From Asaia bogorensis (GTDB taxonomy: Bacteria; Pseudomonadota; Alphaproteobacteria; Reyranellales; Reyranellaceae), in assembly GCA_945905835.1 (NCBI GenBank), contig CAMDQJ010000022.1, positions 1 to 41,399 of the forward strand: a stretch of DNA of 41,399 bases, in the 5' to 3' direction. A program made the translations under genes and the position numbers. Positions 25,202 through 34,077 of this stretch are shown one piece after another. The notes beneath the pieces are model-generated. The model was not told the origin of the DNA and did no database searches. It was given only the letters and a program-made list of their open reading frames with translations. Positions within the stretch are counted from its first letter, which is position 1, and each line of letters opens with the position of its first letter.

Positions 25202-26899
25202 CTAGAACAACCCGACGATCTTGCCGTCCGCCGCAACATCGATGCTGTTGGCGGCCGGCACCTTGGGCAGGCCGGGCATGGTCATGATGTCGCCGCAGAC
25301 CGCGACCACGAACTCCGCGCCGGCCGACAGGCGGACCTCGCGCACCGTCACGATGTGGTCGGTCGGCGCGCCCTTGGCGTCGGGGTTGGTCGAGAAGCTG
25401 TACTGCGTCTTGGCGATACAGACCGGGACCTTGCCGAAGCCCATCGCCTCGAACGAGGCGAGCTGGTCGCGCACCGACTTGTCGACGGCGATGTCCTTGG
25501 CGCGGTAGATCTCCTTGGCGATGGTGCGGATCTTCTCGATGAGCGGCATCTCGTCGGGATAGAGCAACTTCATCTTGCTCTTGCCGCCCTCGATCACTTT
25601 TACGACCGCGCGCGCCACGTCGGCCGCGCCCTTGCCGCCCTCGGCCCAATGGTCGGCCATAACGGCCTCGACGCCGAGCTTGGCGCAGGCGGACTTGACC
25701 AGCGCGATCTCGGCGTCGGTGTCGGCGCTGAAGCGGTTGATCGAGATCACCGGCACCAGGCCGAACTTCTGCATGTTCTCGACATGGCGCTGCAGGTTGG
25801 TCATGCCGGCTTCCAGCGCCTTGAGGTTCTCGGTCTTGAGGTCTTCCTTCTTCACGCCGCCATGCATCTTGAGCGCGCGGATGGTCGCCACCAGCACGAC
25901 GGCATCGGGCATCAACCCGGTCTTGCGGCACTTGATGTCGATGAACTTCTCGCCGCCCAGGTCGGCGCCGAAGCCCGCTTCGGTCACGACATAGTCGGCG
26001 AGCTTCAGCGCCGTCGTGGTCGCCAGCACCGAGTTGCAGCCGTGCGCGATGTTGGCGAAGGGGCCGCCATGGATGAAGGCGGGCGTGCCCTCGAGCGTCT
26101 GCACCAGGTTGGGCGAGAGCGCGTCCTTCAGCAGCACGGTCATCGGGCCATGCGCCTTGAGGTCGGAGGCGCGCACCGGCTTACGGTCGCGGGTGTAGGC
26201 GACGATGATGTTGCCCAGCCGGCTCTTGAGGTCCTCGAGGTCCTTGGCGAGGCAGAAGATCGCCATGACCTCTGACGCCACGGTGATGTCGAAGCCGTCC
26301 TCGCGGGCGAAGCCGTTGGCGACGCCGCCCAGCGACGACACGATCTGGCGCAGGCTGCGGTCGTTCATGTCGATGGCGCGGCGCCAGGCGACGCGGCGGC
26401 TGTCGATGCCGAGCGCATTGCCCCAGTAGATGTGGTTGTCGATCAGCGCCGAGAGGAGATTGTGCGCGGCCCCGATGGCGTGGAAGTCGCCGGTGAAGTG
26501 GAGGTTGATGTCCTCCATCGGCACGACCTGGGCGTAGCCGCCGCCGGCGGCACCTCCCTTCATGCCGAAGCTCGGGCCAAGCGAGGGCTCGCGCAGGCAA
26601 AGCATGGCCTTCTTGCCGATATGGTTCAGCGCGTCGGTCAGGCCCACCGTGGTCGTGGTCTTGCCCTCGCCGGCCGGCGTCGGCGAGATCGCCGAGACCA
26701 GGATCAGCTTGCCGTTGGGCCGCGCCTGCAGCGACTTGATGTAGTCCATCGAGATCTTGGCCTTGTAGTGGCCATAGGGATCGAGATTGACCGGCGCGAT
26801 GCCGAGCTTCTCGCTCGCCAGCTCCATGATCGGCCGCTTCTTTGCTTCCTGCGCGATCTGGATGTCGGTCTTCGGATTGCTATGCTGCGTGCTGGCCAT
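25202..26899 (-). CDS. fhs: Formate-tetrahydrofolate ligase
   Basis: This 565-residue cytoplasmic enzyme makes 10-formyl-THF from formate, THF and ATP. The ATP-binding loop [18 protein letters not shown] lies near residue 73. It is followed by the family blocks [40 protein letters not shown] and [19 protein letters not shown]. Its length agrees with the family. AGAGG lies about nine bases before the ATG. It is the last gene of the leftward oxalate unit, separated from the formyltransferase by a palindromic repeat. In context it captures formate released by formyl-CoA transferase into the folate one-carbon pool. Confidence 0.95.
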   Translation of the reverse strand: MASTQHSNPKTDIQIAQEAKKRPIMELASEKLGIAPVNLDPYGHYKAKISMDYIKSLQARPNGKLILVSAISPTPAGEGKTTTTVGLTDALNHIGKKAMLCLREPSLGPSFGMKGGAAGGGYAQVVPMEDINLHFTGDFHAIGAAHNLLSALIDNHIYWGNALGIDSRRVAWRRAIDMNDRSLRQIVSSLGGVANGFAREDGFDITVASEVMAIFCLAKDLEDLKSRLGNIIVAYTRDRKPVRASDLKAHGPMTVLLKDALSPNLVQTLEGTPAFIHGGPFANIAHGCNSVLATTTALKLADYVVTEAGFGADLGGEKFIDIKCRKTGLMPDAVVLVATIRALKMHGGVKKEDLKTENLKALEAGMTNLQRHVENMQKFGLVPVISINRFSADTDAEIALVKSACAKLGVEAVMADHWAEGGKGAADVARAVVKVIEGGKSKMKLLYPDEMPLIEKIRTIAKEIYRAKDIAVDKSVRDQLASFEAMGFGKVPVCIAKTQYSFSTNPDAKGAPTDHIVTVREVRLSAGAEFVVAVCGDIMTMPGLPKVPAANSIDVAADGKIVGLF

Positions 26900-26928
26900 A
26901 ATTTTTTCCTCTCGTCTTTACGAAACCA

Positions 26929-27035
26929 CCTCACCCTGAGGCGCCGCGCGCAGCGCGGCGTCTCGAAGGGTGGGCGACAGTCTTGCTTTTGCCCACCCGT
27001 CGAGACGCGTCCGGCGGACGCTCCTCAGGGTGAGG
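26929..27035. repeat. Intergenic palindromic repeat, CCTCACCCTGAGG type
   Basis: The outer arms CCTCACCCTGAGG (26929-26941) and CCTCAGGGTGAGG (27023-27035) are perfect 13-base inverted repeats. An inner pair at 26960-26975 and 26991-27006 matches at 15 of 16 positions (GTCTCGAAGGGTGGGC against its complement). A GCGC-rich hairpin sits within the left arm. Sequences of this kind are dispersed between genes in Bradyrhizobium and related alphaproteobacteria. Here it separates two genes of one operon and could cause partial termination or protect RNA ends. Confidence 0.8.
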
Positions 27036-27061
27036 TTGTCTTTGTTCGTTCGAAGCGTTCC

Positions 27062-27991
27062 TCAGACGAGGCGCGCGCCGACGGCGAGCTTGGCTGCCGC
27101 CGCCCATTCGCCGGCACCGACCTTCGGTCCGTCGGCGGGTTTCACGCGCAGAATCTTGATGCGGCCGTCCGGGCAGACGACCGTGAAGCCGTCGGCCTCG
27201 ACCGCGACGACTTCGCCGTACTTGCCGCCGATGCCCTTGGGGTCCTTGGCCGGCAGCGCCTTGACCTCGAAGACCTGCAAAGTCGCGCCGTCGAGCGTCG
27301 TCCAGGCGCCGGGTGCCGGATTGCAGCCGCGGACCAGCGGATCGATCTGGCGCCACGACTTGCCCCAGTCGATGCGGGCGATGTCGGCCGTCGCGCGGCC
27401 TTCGTAGGTGGCCTTCGATTCGTCCTGCTTGAGGCGCGGCGCCTTGCCGGCCTTCACCAGGTCGACCGATTCCAGCATCGCCTCGACGCCCATCGGGAAC
27501 AGGCGCTTGAAGTAGAGGTCGCCCATCGTGTCGGTCGGGCTGAGCGGCGTCTTTTTCGTCAGCAGCACGTCGCCGGTATCGAGGCCGTTGTCGGGCCAGA
27601 AGATCGACAGGCCGGTTTCCTTTTCGCCGAGGATGATCGGCCAGTTGATGGCCGACGCGCCGCGATAGGCCGGCAGCAGCGACGGGTGATACTGGATCGA
27701 GCCGTGCGTCGGAATGTTCAGGAACTCCTCGGGCACGAACAGGGTGACAAAGGCCATGACCTGCAGGTCGGGCTTCAGCGCCTTGAACTCTTCCCAGACC
27801 TCGGGCTTGCGGTACGAAGCCGGCTGGAACACCGGCAGCTTGGCCGCGACCGCCGCTTCCTTCAGGGGATCGGCCTTCTGGCCGGGCTTCTCCGGCGCCA
27901 CATAGACGCCGACGATGTTTTCGCCGCGCTTGAGCAGCGCCTCCAGCACGGCCTTGCCGAAGGCCTGCTGTCCGTGAACTACGATGCGCAT
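27062..27991 (-). CDS. Formyltransferase-fold protein like the N-terminal domain of 10-formyl-THF dehydrogenase
   Basis: This 309-residue protein has a formyltransferase N-terminal domain and a C-terminal OB-like domain. The segment GSIQYHPSLLPAYRGASAINW, then FWPDNGLDTGDVLL and ATYEGR, matches the hydrolase domain of 10-formyl-THF dehydrogenase (ALDH1L1) more closely than Met-tRNA formyltransferase. The catalytic His and Asp are His102 (HPSLLP) and Asp138 (GLDTG). The asparagine that bacterial Fmt has two residues before the histidine is a glutamine here (Gln100). It lacks the carrier and aldehyde dehydrogenase domains. The start at 27991 has GGAG upstream within the preceding gene's end. 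It may hydrolyse or transfer formyl groups between CoA/THF pools; the exact reaction is inferred. Confidence 0.85.
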   Translation of the reverse strand: MRIVVHGQQAFGKAVLEALLKRGENIVGVYVAPEKPGQKADPLKEAAVAAKLPVFQPASYRKPEVWEEFKALKPDLQVMAFVTLFVPEEFLNIPTHGSIQYHPSLLPAYRGASAINWPIILGEKETGLSIFWPDNGLDTGDVLLTKKTPLSPTDTMGDLYFKRLFPMGVEAMLESVDLVKAGKAPRLKQDESKATYEGRATADIARIDWGKSWRQIDPLVRGCNPAPGAWTTLDGATLQVFEVKALPAKDPKGIGGKYGEVVAVEADGFTVVCPDGRIKILRVKPADGPKVGAGEWAAAAKLAVGARLV

Positions 27992-27995
27992 GTCG

Positions 27996-29426
27996 TCACT
28001 CCGCTGCTTGGGCTTTGGGAGCTTCACCCGTCGCGCCGGACGCCTTGATGTCGGCGATCTCGCGCGGCGTGAACTTCAGCACTTTGGAGAGGATCTCGTC
28101 GGTGTGCTCGCCCAGCAGCGGTGAGCGCTCGACCTCGGTGATGCTGTCGGAAAGCTTGATCGGGTTGCCGACCGACAGGTATTTGCCGCGGGTCGGATGG
28201 TCGACCTCGACCACCGTGCCGGTGGCGCGTAGCGAGGGGTCCTCGGCCAGCTCCTTCATCGACAGGATGGGGCCGACGGGGATGTCGAGCGCGTTGCAGG
28301 CGTTCATGACCTCGAACTTGGTCATGGTCATGGTCCACTGCTCGATCACCCCGAAGATCTCCGTCAGTCGCGGCAAGCGGGCCGGCGGCTTGGCGTAGTT
28401 GGGATCGGTCTTCCATTCCGGCTTGCCGATCAGGTCGCAGATCTTCTCCCAGACCGGCGCCTGGGTGATGAAATAGATGTAGGCGTCGGGATCGTTCTCC
28501 CAGCCCTTGCACTTCAGGATGACGCCGGGCTGGCCGCCGCCCGAGTCGTTGCCGGCGCGTGGTGTCGCTTGGCCGAACGGGATGCCCTGGCCGAACTGCG
28601 TGTATTCCTTGAGCGGGCCATGCGCGAGACGCTGCTGGTCGCGCAGCTTGACGCGGCAGAGGTTGAGCACGCCGTCCTGCATGGCGCAGAGCACGCGCTG
28701 GCCGCGGCCGGTGCGGTTGCGCTGGTAGAGGGCGCTGACGATGCCGAGGGCGAGGTGCAGGCCGGTGCCCGAGTCGCCGATCTGTGCGCCGGTGACCAGC
28801 GGCGGGCCGTCCCGGAAGCCGGTTGTCGATGCCGAGCCGCCAGCGCATTGCGCGACGTTCTCGTAGACCTTGCAGTCCTCGTAGGCGCCGGGGCCGAAGC
28901 CCTTGACCGAGGCCACGACCATGCGCGGGTTGAGCGCATGGATGCGCTCCCAGGTGAGGCCCATGCGGTCGAGCGCGCCGGGTGCGAAGTTCTCGACCAG
29001 CACATCGCAGCTCTTCACCAGGCGCTCGAGCACGGTCATGCCCTGCTTGCTCTTGGAGTCGAGCGTGATCGAGCGCTTGTTGTGGTTGAGCATGGTGAAA
29101 TAGAGGCTGTCGGCGCCCGGCACGTCCTGGAGCTGGCCGCGCGTGATGTCGCCGACACCGGGACGCTCGACCTTGATCACGTCGGCGCCGAACCAGGCAA
29201 GAAGCTGCGTGCAGGTCGGGCCCGACTGCACATGCGTGAAGTCGAGGATTTTTACCCCGTCGAGCGCCTTGCCGTCCTTGCCCCATGGTTTGGTGGATGG
29301 CTTCTTCGACATCTTCGGCGCGGCCGCCTTGGCGACGACCTTCAGCGCCGGCTTCTTCGCTGCCTTCGCCTTGATCTTGTCCTTGCGCTTGGCCTTCTTT
29401 TCCTTCTTGTCCTTCTTCTTAGCCAT
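27996..29426 (-). CDS. frc: Formyl-CoA:oxalate CoA-transferase with polybasic N-terminal extension
   Basis: This 476-residue class III CoA-transferase moves CoA from formyl-CoA to oxalate. From residue 53 it matches Frc closely ([20 protein letters not shown], then [19 protein letters not shown]). The catalytic aspartate is Asp218 in [13 protein letters not shown], equivalent to Asp169 of the Oxalobacter enzyme with the 49-residue offset. The first 50 residues are a Lys/Ala-rich tract ([20 protein letters not shown]...), absent in usual Frc proteins. The start at 29426 is backed by a GGGG site about seven bases upstream. A methionine near residue 39 could give a shorter form but has no good site. 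It is 11 bases after oxc. Confidence 0.92.
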   Translation of the reverse strand: MAKKKDKKEKKAKRKDKIKAKAAKKPALKVVAKAAAPKMSKKPSTKPWGKDGKALDGVKILDFTHVQSGPTCTQLLAWFGADVIKVERPGVGDITRGQLQDVPGADSLYFTMLNHNKRSITLDSKSKQGMTVLERLVKSCDVLVENFAPGALDRMGLTWERIHALNPRMVVASVKGFGPGAYEDCKVYENVAQCAGGSASTTGFRDGPPLVTGAQIGDSGTGLHLALGIVSALYQRNRTGRGQRVLCAMQDGVLNLCRVKLRDQQRLAHGPLKEYTQFGQGIPFGQATPRAGNDSGGGQPGVILKCKGWENDPDAYIYFITQAPVWEKICDLIGKPEWKTDPNYAKPPARLPRLTEIFGVIEQWTMTMTKFEVMNACNALDIPVGPILSMKELAEDPSLRATGTVVEVDHPTRGKYLSVGNPIKLSDSITEVERSPLLGEHTDEILSKVLKFTPREIADIKASGATGEAPKAQAAE

Positions 29427-29437
29427 GGTCGTTCCCC

Positions 29438-31171
29438 TTACTTCTTCTTCAGCTGGCTTTGCGGATTGAGATTGCCGATGCGGCCGCTCTCGCTGCCGGC
29501 GGCCGGATCGATCGCCGCGTTGATGAGGGTGGGCTTGCCGGAGTCCATCGCGGTGTTGACGGCACGCTTCAGCTCGTCGGGCGTCGTGGCATGGACGCCG
29601 ACTCCGCCGAAGGCCTCCATCATCCTGTCGTAGCGCGAGCCTTTGACGAACACGGTGGGCGCGGGATCGCTGCTCACCTTGTTGACGTCGGTGCCGCGAT
29701 AGATGCCGTCGTTGTTGAAGACGACGATGCAGACCGGGAGGTTGTAGCGGCAGATCGTTTCGACCTCCATGCCGGAGAAGCCGAAGGCGCTGTCGCCCTC
29801 GATCGCAAGCACCGGTTTGCCGGTCTCGACCGCGGCGGCGATGCACTGGCCCATGCCGATGCCCATGACGCCCCAGGTGCCGACGTCGAGCCGCTTGCGC
29901 GGCTGGTACATGTCGATGACGCCGCGCGTCAGGTCGAGCGTGTTGGCGCCTTCGTTGACCAGGATCGCGTCCGGCCGTTCCTTGATGATGGTGCGCAGCA
30001 CGCCCAGCGCGCCGTGATAGTCCATCGGGTTGTTGTTGTTCATGAGGCGCGGCGCCATCTTGGCGACGTTCTCCTCGCGCTTGGACGAAACGGCGCCCAT
30101 CCAGTCCGCCGGACCCTTGGGCCAGCCGCCGCCCATGCCGTCGAGCAGCGCCGCAACGCACGAGCCGATGTCGCCCACCACGGGCGCCACGATCTCGACG
30201 TTGCTGTCCATCTCCTTGGGCTCGATGTCGACCTGGATGAACTTCTTGGGGGCGTCGCCCCAGGCCTTGCCCTTGCCGTGCGACAGCAGCCAGTTGAGGC
30301 GCGCGCCGATCAACATCACGACGTCGGAATCCTTCAGCACCGTCGAGCGCGCCGCACCGGCGCATTGCGGATGCGTGTCGGGCAGCAGGCCCTTGGCCAT
30401 GCTCATGGGCAGGAACGGCACGCCGCTTTTCTCGACGAAGGCCGTGATTGCGTCGTCGGCCTGCGCGTAGGCGGCGCCCTTGCCGAGGATGATCAGCGGG
30501 CGCTTGGCGCCCTTCAGCACGTCGAGCGCGCGCTTGATGGCGGCTGGCGCCGGGATCTGGGCCGGCGCCGCGTCGATCACCTTGACCAGCGATCTCTTGC
30601 CCGCGTCGGCGTTCATGACCTGGCCGAAGAGTTTGGCCGGCAGGTCGAGATAGACGCCGCCCGGGCGGCCCGAGACGGCGGCGCGAATGGCGCGGGCGAG
30701 GCCGATGCCGATGTCGGCGGCGTGGAGCACGCGAAAGGCCGCCTTGCACAGTGGCTTGGCGATGGCGAGCTGGTCCATCTCCTCGTAGTCGCCCTGCTGC
30801 AGGTCGACGATCTCGCGCTCCGAGGAGCCCGAGATCAGGATCATCGGGAAGCAGTTGGTGGTGGCGTGGGCAAGCGCGGTGAGGCCGTTCAGAAAGCCCG
30901 GTGCCGACACGGTGAGGCAGACGCCGGGCTTCTTGGTCAGGAAGCCGGCGATGGCCGCGGCATAGCCCGCGTTCTGCTCGTGGCGGAACGACAGGACGCG
31001 AATGCCTGCGGCCTGCGCCATGCGACCGAAGTCGGTAATCGGGATGCCGGGGACGCCATAGATCGTCGTGAGGCCGTTCAGCTTCAACGCGTCGATCATG
31101 AGGTTGAAGCCGTCGGTCAGGTCCTGCGTGTCTTCCGCGGCGCCAGGCGCCTTCAATGCTGCTTCGGCCAT
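29438..31171 (-). CDS. oxc: Oxalyl-CoA decarboxylase
   Basis: This 577-residue thiamine-diphosphate enzyme converts oxalyl-CoA to formyl-CoA and CO2. The N-terminal domain has [18 protein letters not shown] and [18 protein letters not shown] with the catalytic Glu65. The TPP/Mg block is [35 protein letters not shown]. The YGVPGIPIT and [10 protein letters not shown] segments separate it from other acetolactate-synthase relatives. The start has GGGGGAA seven bases upstream. It follows the gntR gene by 26 bases and precedes frc by 11. It ends in LKKK. Confidence 0.95.
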   Translation of the reverse strand: MAEAALKAPGAAEDTQDLTDGFNLMIDALKLNGLTTIYGVPGIPITDFGRMAQAAGIRVLSFRHEQNAGYAAAIAGFLTKKPGVCLTVSAPGFLNGLTALAHATTNCFPMILISGSSEREIVDLQQGDYEEMDQLAIAKPLCKAAFRVLHAADIGIGLARAIRAAVSGRPGGVYLDLPAKLFGQVMNADAGKRSLVKVIDAAPAQIPAPAAIKRALDVLKGAKRPLIILGKGAAYAQADDAITAFVEKSGVPFLPMSMAKGLLPDTHPQCAGAARSTVLKDSDVVMLIGARLNWLLSHGKGKAWGDAPKKFIQVDIEPKEMDSNVEIVAPVVGDIGSCVAALLDGMGGGWPKGPADWMGAVSSKREENVAKMAPRLMNNNNPMDYHGALGVLRTIIKERPDAILVNEGANTLDLTRGVIDMYQPRKRLDVGTWGVMGIGMGQCIAAAVETGKPVLAIEGDSAFGFSGMEVETICRYNLPVCIVVFNNDGIYRGTDVNKVSSDPAPTVFVKGSRYDRMMEAFGGVGVHATTPDELKRAVNTAMDSGKPTLINAAIDPAAGSESGRIGNLNPQSQLKKK

Positions 31172-31197
31172 GATGTTCCCCCGTTCAGTCTAGGCGT

Positions 31198-31887
31198 TCA
31201 ATCCAGGTAATCGACGTGCTTGGCGACATGCGCGGCGAGGCCAAGCGCATGCTGGCGCACCAGGTCCTCGGCGCGCTCGGTGTCGCGCGCCTCGAGGGCC
31301 TGGATGATGTTCATGTGGTCGCGGATCGAACGGTCGGCGCGGTCTTCCTCGCCAATCGTCTGACGGCGGATCATCCGCATGTGGGTGAACAGGTTCTCCG
31401 CCAGACGGATGAGCACCTGGTTGCCGCTCAACTCGATAATCGTCTGGTGGAAGGCGATGTTGACCTCGGAGTACTCGTCGAGCTTGGCGTGCAGCCTGTC
31501 GCCCTCGAAGGTCGCGAACATGCGCCGCAGCCCCGCGATGTCGGCGTCGCTGGCGCGCTCCGTGATCAGCCGCGCCGCCATGCTCTCCAGGGCTGCCCAG
31601 GCGGTGATCATCTGGATCACCTCTTCCTTGGTCTTGCGCACGACATAGATGCCGCGTCGCGGCACCGAGCGGACGAAGCCCTCGCGTTCCAATTGCGCCA
31701 TGGCCTCGCGCACCGGCGTGCGTGAGATGCCGAAATCCTGCGCGAGCTGACGCTCGTCAAGCCGGATGTCGGCGCGCGAGCGGTAGACATCCGAAGACAC
31801 GATGACGTTCCGCAAGGCCGCGTAGGCCTTGTCCTTGAACGTCTCCGGGCTGTCGATCGGACCGACCACCACGCGGCTTTCACTCAC
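31198..31887 (-). CDS. GntR/FCD-family transcriptional regulator
   Basis: This 229-residue regulator has a winged helix at the N-terminus (RLDERQLAQDFGISRTPVREAMAQLEREGFV, residues 42-72) and an FCD ligand domain. The metal-binding residues of the FCD domain are seen in FHQTIIELSGN and in IRDHMNIIQALEARD plus the final RQHALGLAAH. The start is GTG at 31887, with GGGGGAGG about eight bases upstream. It is directly upstream of oxc on the same strand and downstream of tctA, so it probably controls the oxalate unit in response to a carboxylate or CoA ester. A TGTAATACA palindrome lies about 25 bases before its start. Confidence 0.92.
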   Translation of the reverse strand: MSESRVVVGPIDSPETFKDKAYAALRNVIVSSDVYRSRADIRLDERQLAQDFGISRTPVREAMAQLEREGFVRSVPRRGIYVVRKTKEEVIQMITAWAALESMAARLITERASDADIAGLRRMFATFEGDRLHAKLDEYSEVNIAFHQTIIELSGNQVLIRLAENLFTHMRMIRRQTIGEEDRADRSIRDHMNIIQALEARDTERAEDLVRQHALGLAAHVAKHVDYLD

Positions 31888-31909
31888 CGACTGTCCTCCC
31901 CCTGACCCC

Positions 31910-31918
31910 TGTAATACA
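31910..31918. promoter_or_regulatory. Candidate GntR operator TGTAATACA
   Basis: A nine-base palindrome (TGTA-A-TACA) lies 23-31 bases before the GTG start of the GntR/FCD gene, in an AT-rich patch within GC-rich surroundings. FCD regulators usually bind short palindromes with GT...AC half-sites, and autoregulation is common. Only one copy is seen, so the assignment is weak. Confidence 0.4.
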
Positions 31919-31980
31919 TAATGCCACCGGGTCGGAGGGCGTCAATCACCGACCTCGCCATGGCGGCCCGAGGCCTGTGA

Positions 31981-33486
31981 TTACCTGCGTTGCGCTGGCG
32001 TCAGGGCCTTGCTGTAAAGGGTCGACAGGAACGGCCAGAACAGGGCGATCAGGCCCAGGCTCATGATCGTGGCGACCAGGCCGCTCGACCAGAACACGCC
32101 GAGGCTGCCCTGGGAGATCAGCAGCGACTGCCTGAAAGCCTCCTCGGCCTTGTCGCCCAGCACGATCGCAAGGACCAGCGGCGCCAGCGGATAGTTGCAC
32201 TTTTTCAAGAGGTAGCCCGCGACGCCGAAGACCAGCATCATGACCACGTCGAAGCTGTTGTTGTGCACGGTATAGGCGCCGATGGCGCAGATCACGAGGA
32301 TGACCGGTGCGATGACGGCGAACGGGATGCGCAGGATCGCGGCGAAGAGCGGCACCATGGTCAGCACGACCACGAGGCCGACGATGTTGCCGAGATACAT
32401 GCTGGCGATCAGGCCCCAGACGAATTCCTTCTGCTCGACGAACAGCAGCGGACCGGGCTGCAGGCCCCAGATCAGCAGGCCGCCCAGCAGGACGGCGGCG
32501 GTTGGCGATCCGGGCACGCCGAGCGACAGCATCGGCAACAACGCCGAGGTGCCGGCGGCATGTGCCGCGGTCTCCGGCGCGATGACACCTTCGATCTCGC
32601 CGGTGCCGAACTTGTCGCCGTTCTTCGACGCCCGCTTGGCGATGCCGTAGCTCATGAACGAGGCGGGCGTGGCACCGGCCGGGGTGATGCCCATCCAGCA
32701 ACCGATCAGGCAGGAGCGCAGCGAGGTCACCCAGTAGCGCGGCAATTCCTTCCAGGTCTGCAGGACCACGGCGGGATTGATGCCGGCGGCCTTGCCCTTG
32801 AAGCTCAGCCCTTCCTCCATGGTGAGCAAAATCTCGCCGATGCCGAACAGCCCGATGACGGCAATCAGGAAATCGAAACCGCCCAGGAGTTCGGTGGAGC
32901 CGAAGGTCAGACGGAGCTGGCCGGTCACCGTGTCGGTGCCGACAGCGGCCAGCGCGAAGCCCAGCATCATGGCCGCGATGGTCTTCGTCGGCGGCTCCTT
33001 GCCCATGCCGACGAAGCTGCAGAAGGCCAGGAAGAACACCGAGAATTTCTCCGCCGGGCCGAATTGCAGGGCGAAGCTCGCGACCAGGGGTGCCGCCAGG
33101 GTGATGACAATGACGGCGAACAGGGCGCCGACGAAGGACGAGGTGAAGGCCGCCGTGAGCGCCTCGCCCGCCTTGCCGTTCTGCGCCATGGGATGGCCGT
33201 CGAAAGTGGTCGCGACCGACCACGGCTCCCCCGGAATGTTGAACAGGATCGATGTGATGGCGCCGCCGAACAACGCGCCCCAGTAGATGCAAGAGAGCAG
33301 GATGATGGCCGATGTCGGCGACATGCTGAAGGTGAGCGGCAGCAGGATCGCCACACCATTGGCGCCGCCGAGTCCAGGCAGCACGCCGATGATGACGCCC
33401 AGCACGATGCCGATCACCATGTAGAGCAGGTTCTGCCAGCTCAGCACGACGGCGAAGCCGCCCATCAAGTCGCCAATGCTTTCCAT
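31981..33486 (-). CDS. tctA: Tripartite tricarboxylate transporter, large membrane subunit TctA
   Basis: This 501-residue protein has about 12 transmembrane helices. The family signature GVIIGVLPGLGGANGVAILLPLTFSMSP lies near residues 30-57. It is followed by CIYWGALFGGAITSILFNIPGEPWSVATTFDGHPMAQNG and a mirrored motif in the second half (SLGVPGSPTAAVLLGGLLIWGLQPGP). It forms the permease with TctB and takes substrate from TctC. It is 94 bases upstream of gntR on the same strand. Location suggests import of oxalate or a related carboxylate, but the substrate is not shown by sequence. Confidence 0.93.
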   Translation of the reverse strand: MESIGDLMGGFAVVLSWQNLLYMVIGIVLGVIIGVLPGLGGANGVAILLPLTFSMSPTSAIILLSCIYWGALFGGAITSILFNIPGEPWSVATTFDGHPMAQNGKAGEALTAAFTSSFVGALFAVIVITLAAPLVASFALQFGPAEKFSVFFLAFCSFVGMGKEPPTKTIAAMMLGFALAAVGTDTVTGQLRLTFGSTELLGGFDFLIAVIGLFGIGEILLTMEEGLSFKGKAAGINPAVVLQTWKELPRYWVTSLRSCLIGCWMGITPAGATPASFMSYGIAKRASKNGDKFGTGEIEGVIAPETAAHAAGTSALLPMLSLGVPGSPTAAVLLGGLLIWGLQPGPLLFVEQKEFVWGLIASMYLGNIVGLVVVLTMVPLFAAILRIPFAVIAPVILVICAIGAYTVHNNSFDVVMMLVFGVAGYLLKKCNYPLAPLVLAIVLGDKAEEAFRQSLLISQGSLGVFWSSGLVATIMSLGLIALFWPFLSTLYSKALTPAQRR

Positions 33487-33519
33487 CGATCCCCCGGCTT
33501 CCCCCGCCGCCCCTGGGTT

Positions 33520-34023
33520 CTAGAGCCCGAGCAGGTCCTCGAGCGGACCCTTCGGCAACGACAAGAGGAACCACTTCTCGAACGTCACATAGATGACGAC
33601 CTGCAGTCCCAGGCCGATGCCCAGGGTGAGCGGCCAGCCATAGCGCCCGAGCCAGCGCATGAAACCTATGATCAGCAGCGCGGACGATACGTAGATGCCG
33701 AGCCACGGCACTGCCGCGACATAGATCGCCATCGGCCACACGATCTTGAGGACCTGGGAGATCTGCCTCCATTCGGCGAACAGCTTCCGGCTGGAGTCGA
33801 GATAGGCCCGGACGAAGTTGGAGGCGCTGGCGGCCACGATCAGCAGGCCGACCCAGAAAGGAAAGAAGCCGGACTTCGGCCCTTCCGCCCCCCAGCCGAT
33901 GCCGACCTTGAGGCTGCCGAAGATGGTGATGGCGCCCAGCACCAGTATGGAGGCGGCAACGCCCATCTCGACGTGGCGGTGCCGTGGCCCGGACATATCC
34001 GAATCATCCGACGAATTGGACAC
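33520..34023 (-). CDS. tctB: Tripartite tricarboxylate transporter, small membrane subunit TctB
   Basis: This 167-residue membrane protein has four hydrophobic helices, with the family GWGAEGPKSGFFPFWVGLLIV segment after helix 1. The usual motif is P-x-x-G-x-x-P, seen here as PKSGFFP. The C-terminus ends in a basic loop and a final helix (LGLQVVIYVTFEKWFLLSLPKGPL). The start at 34023 gives a short charged tail MSNSSDDSDMSGP. It lies between tctC and tctA, 33 bases before tctA. Confidence 0.88.
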   Translation of the reverse strand: MSNSSDDSDMSGPRHRHVEMGVAASILVLGAITIFGSLKVGIGWGAEGPKSGFFPFWVGLLIVAASASNFVRAYLDSSRKLFAEWRQISQVLKIVWPMAIYVAAVPWLGIYVSSALLIIGFMRWLGRYGWPLTLGIGLGLQVVIYVTFEKWFLLSLPKGPLEDLLGL

Positions 34024-34077
34024 CGACGACCTCTTCTTGTTTTTGCAGGCGTGCGGGCGTGGACTGGCCGGTTGCGA

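Noticed and set aside
26900-26928. A folate-related riboswitch before fhs.
   Set aside because: Only 29 bases separate the ribosome site region from the palindromic repeat, and no riboswitch core can be recognised.
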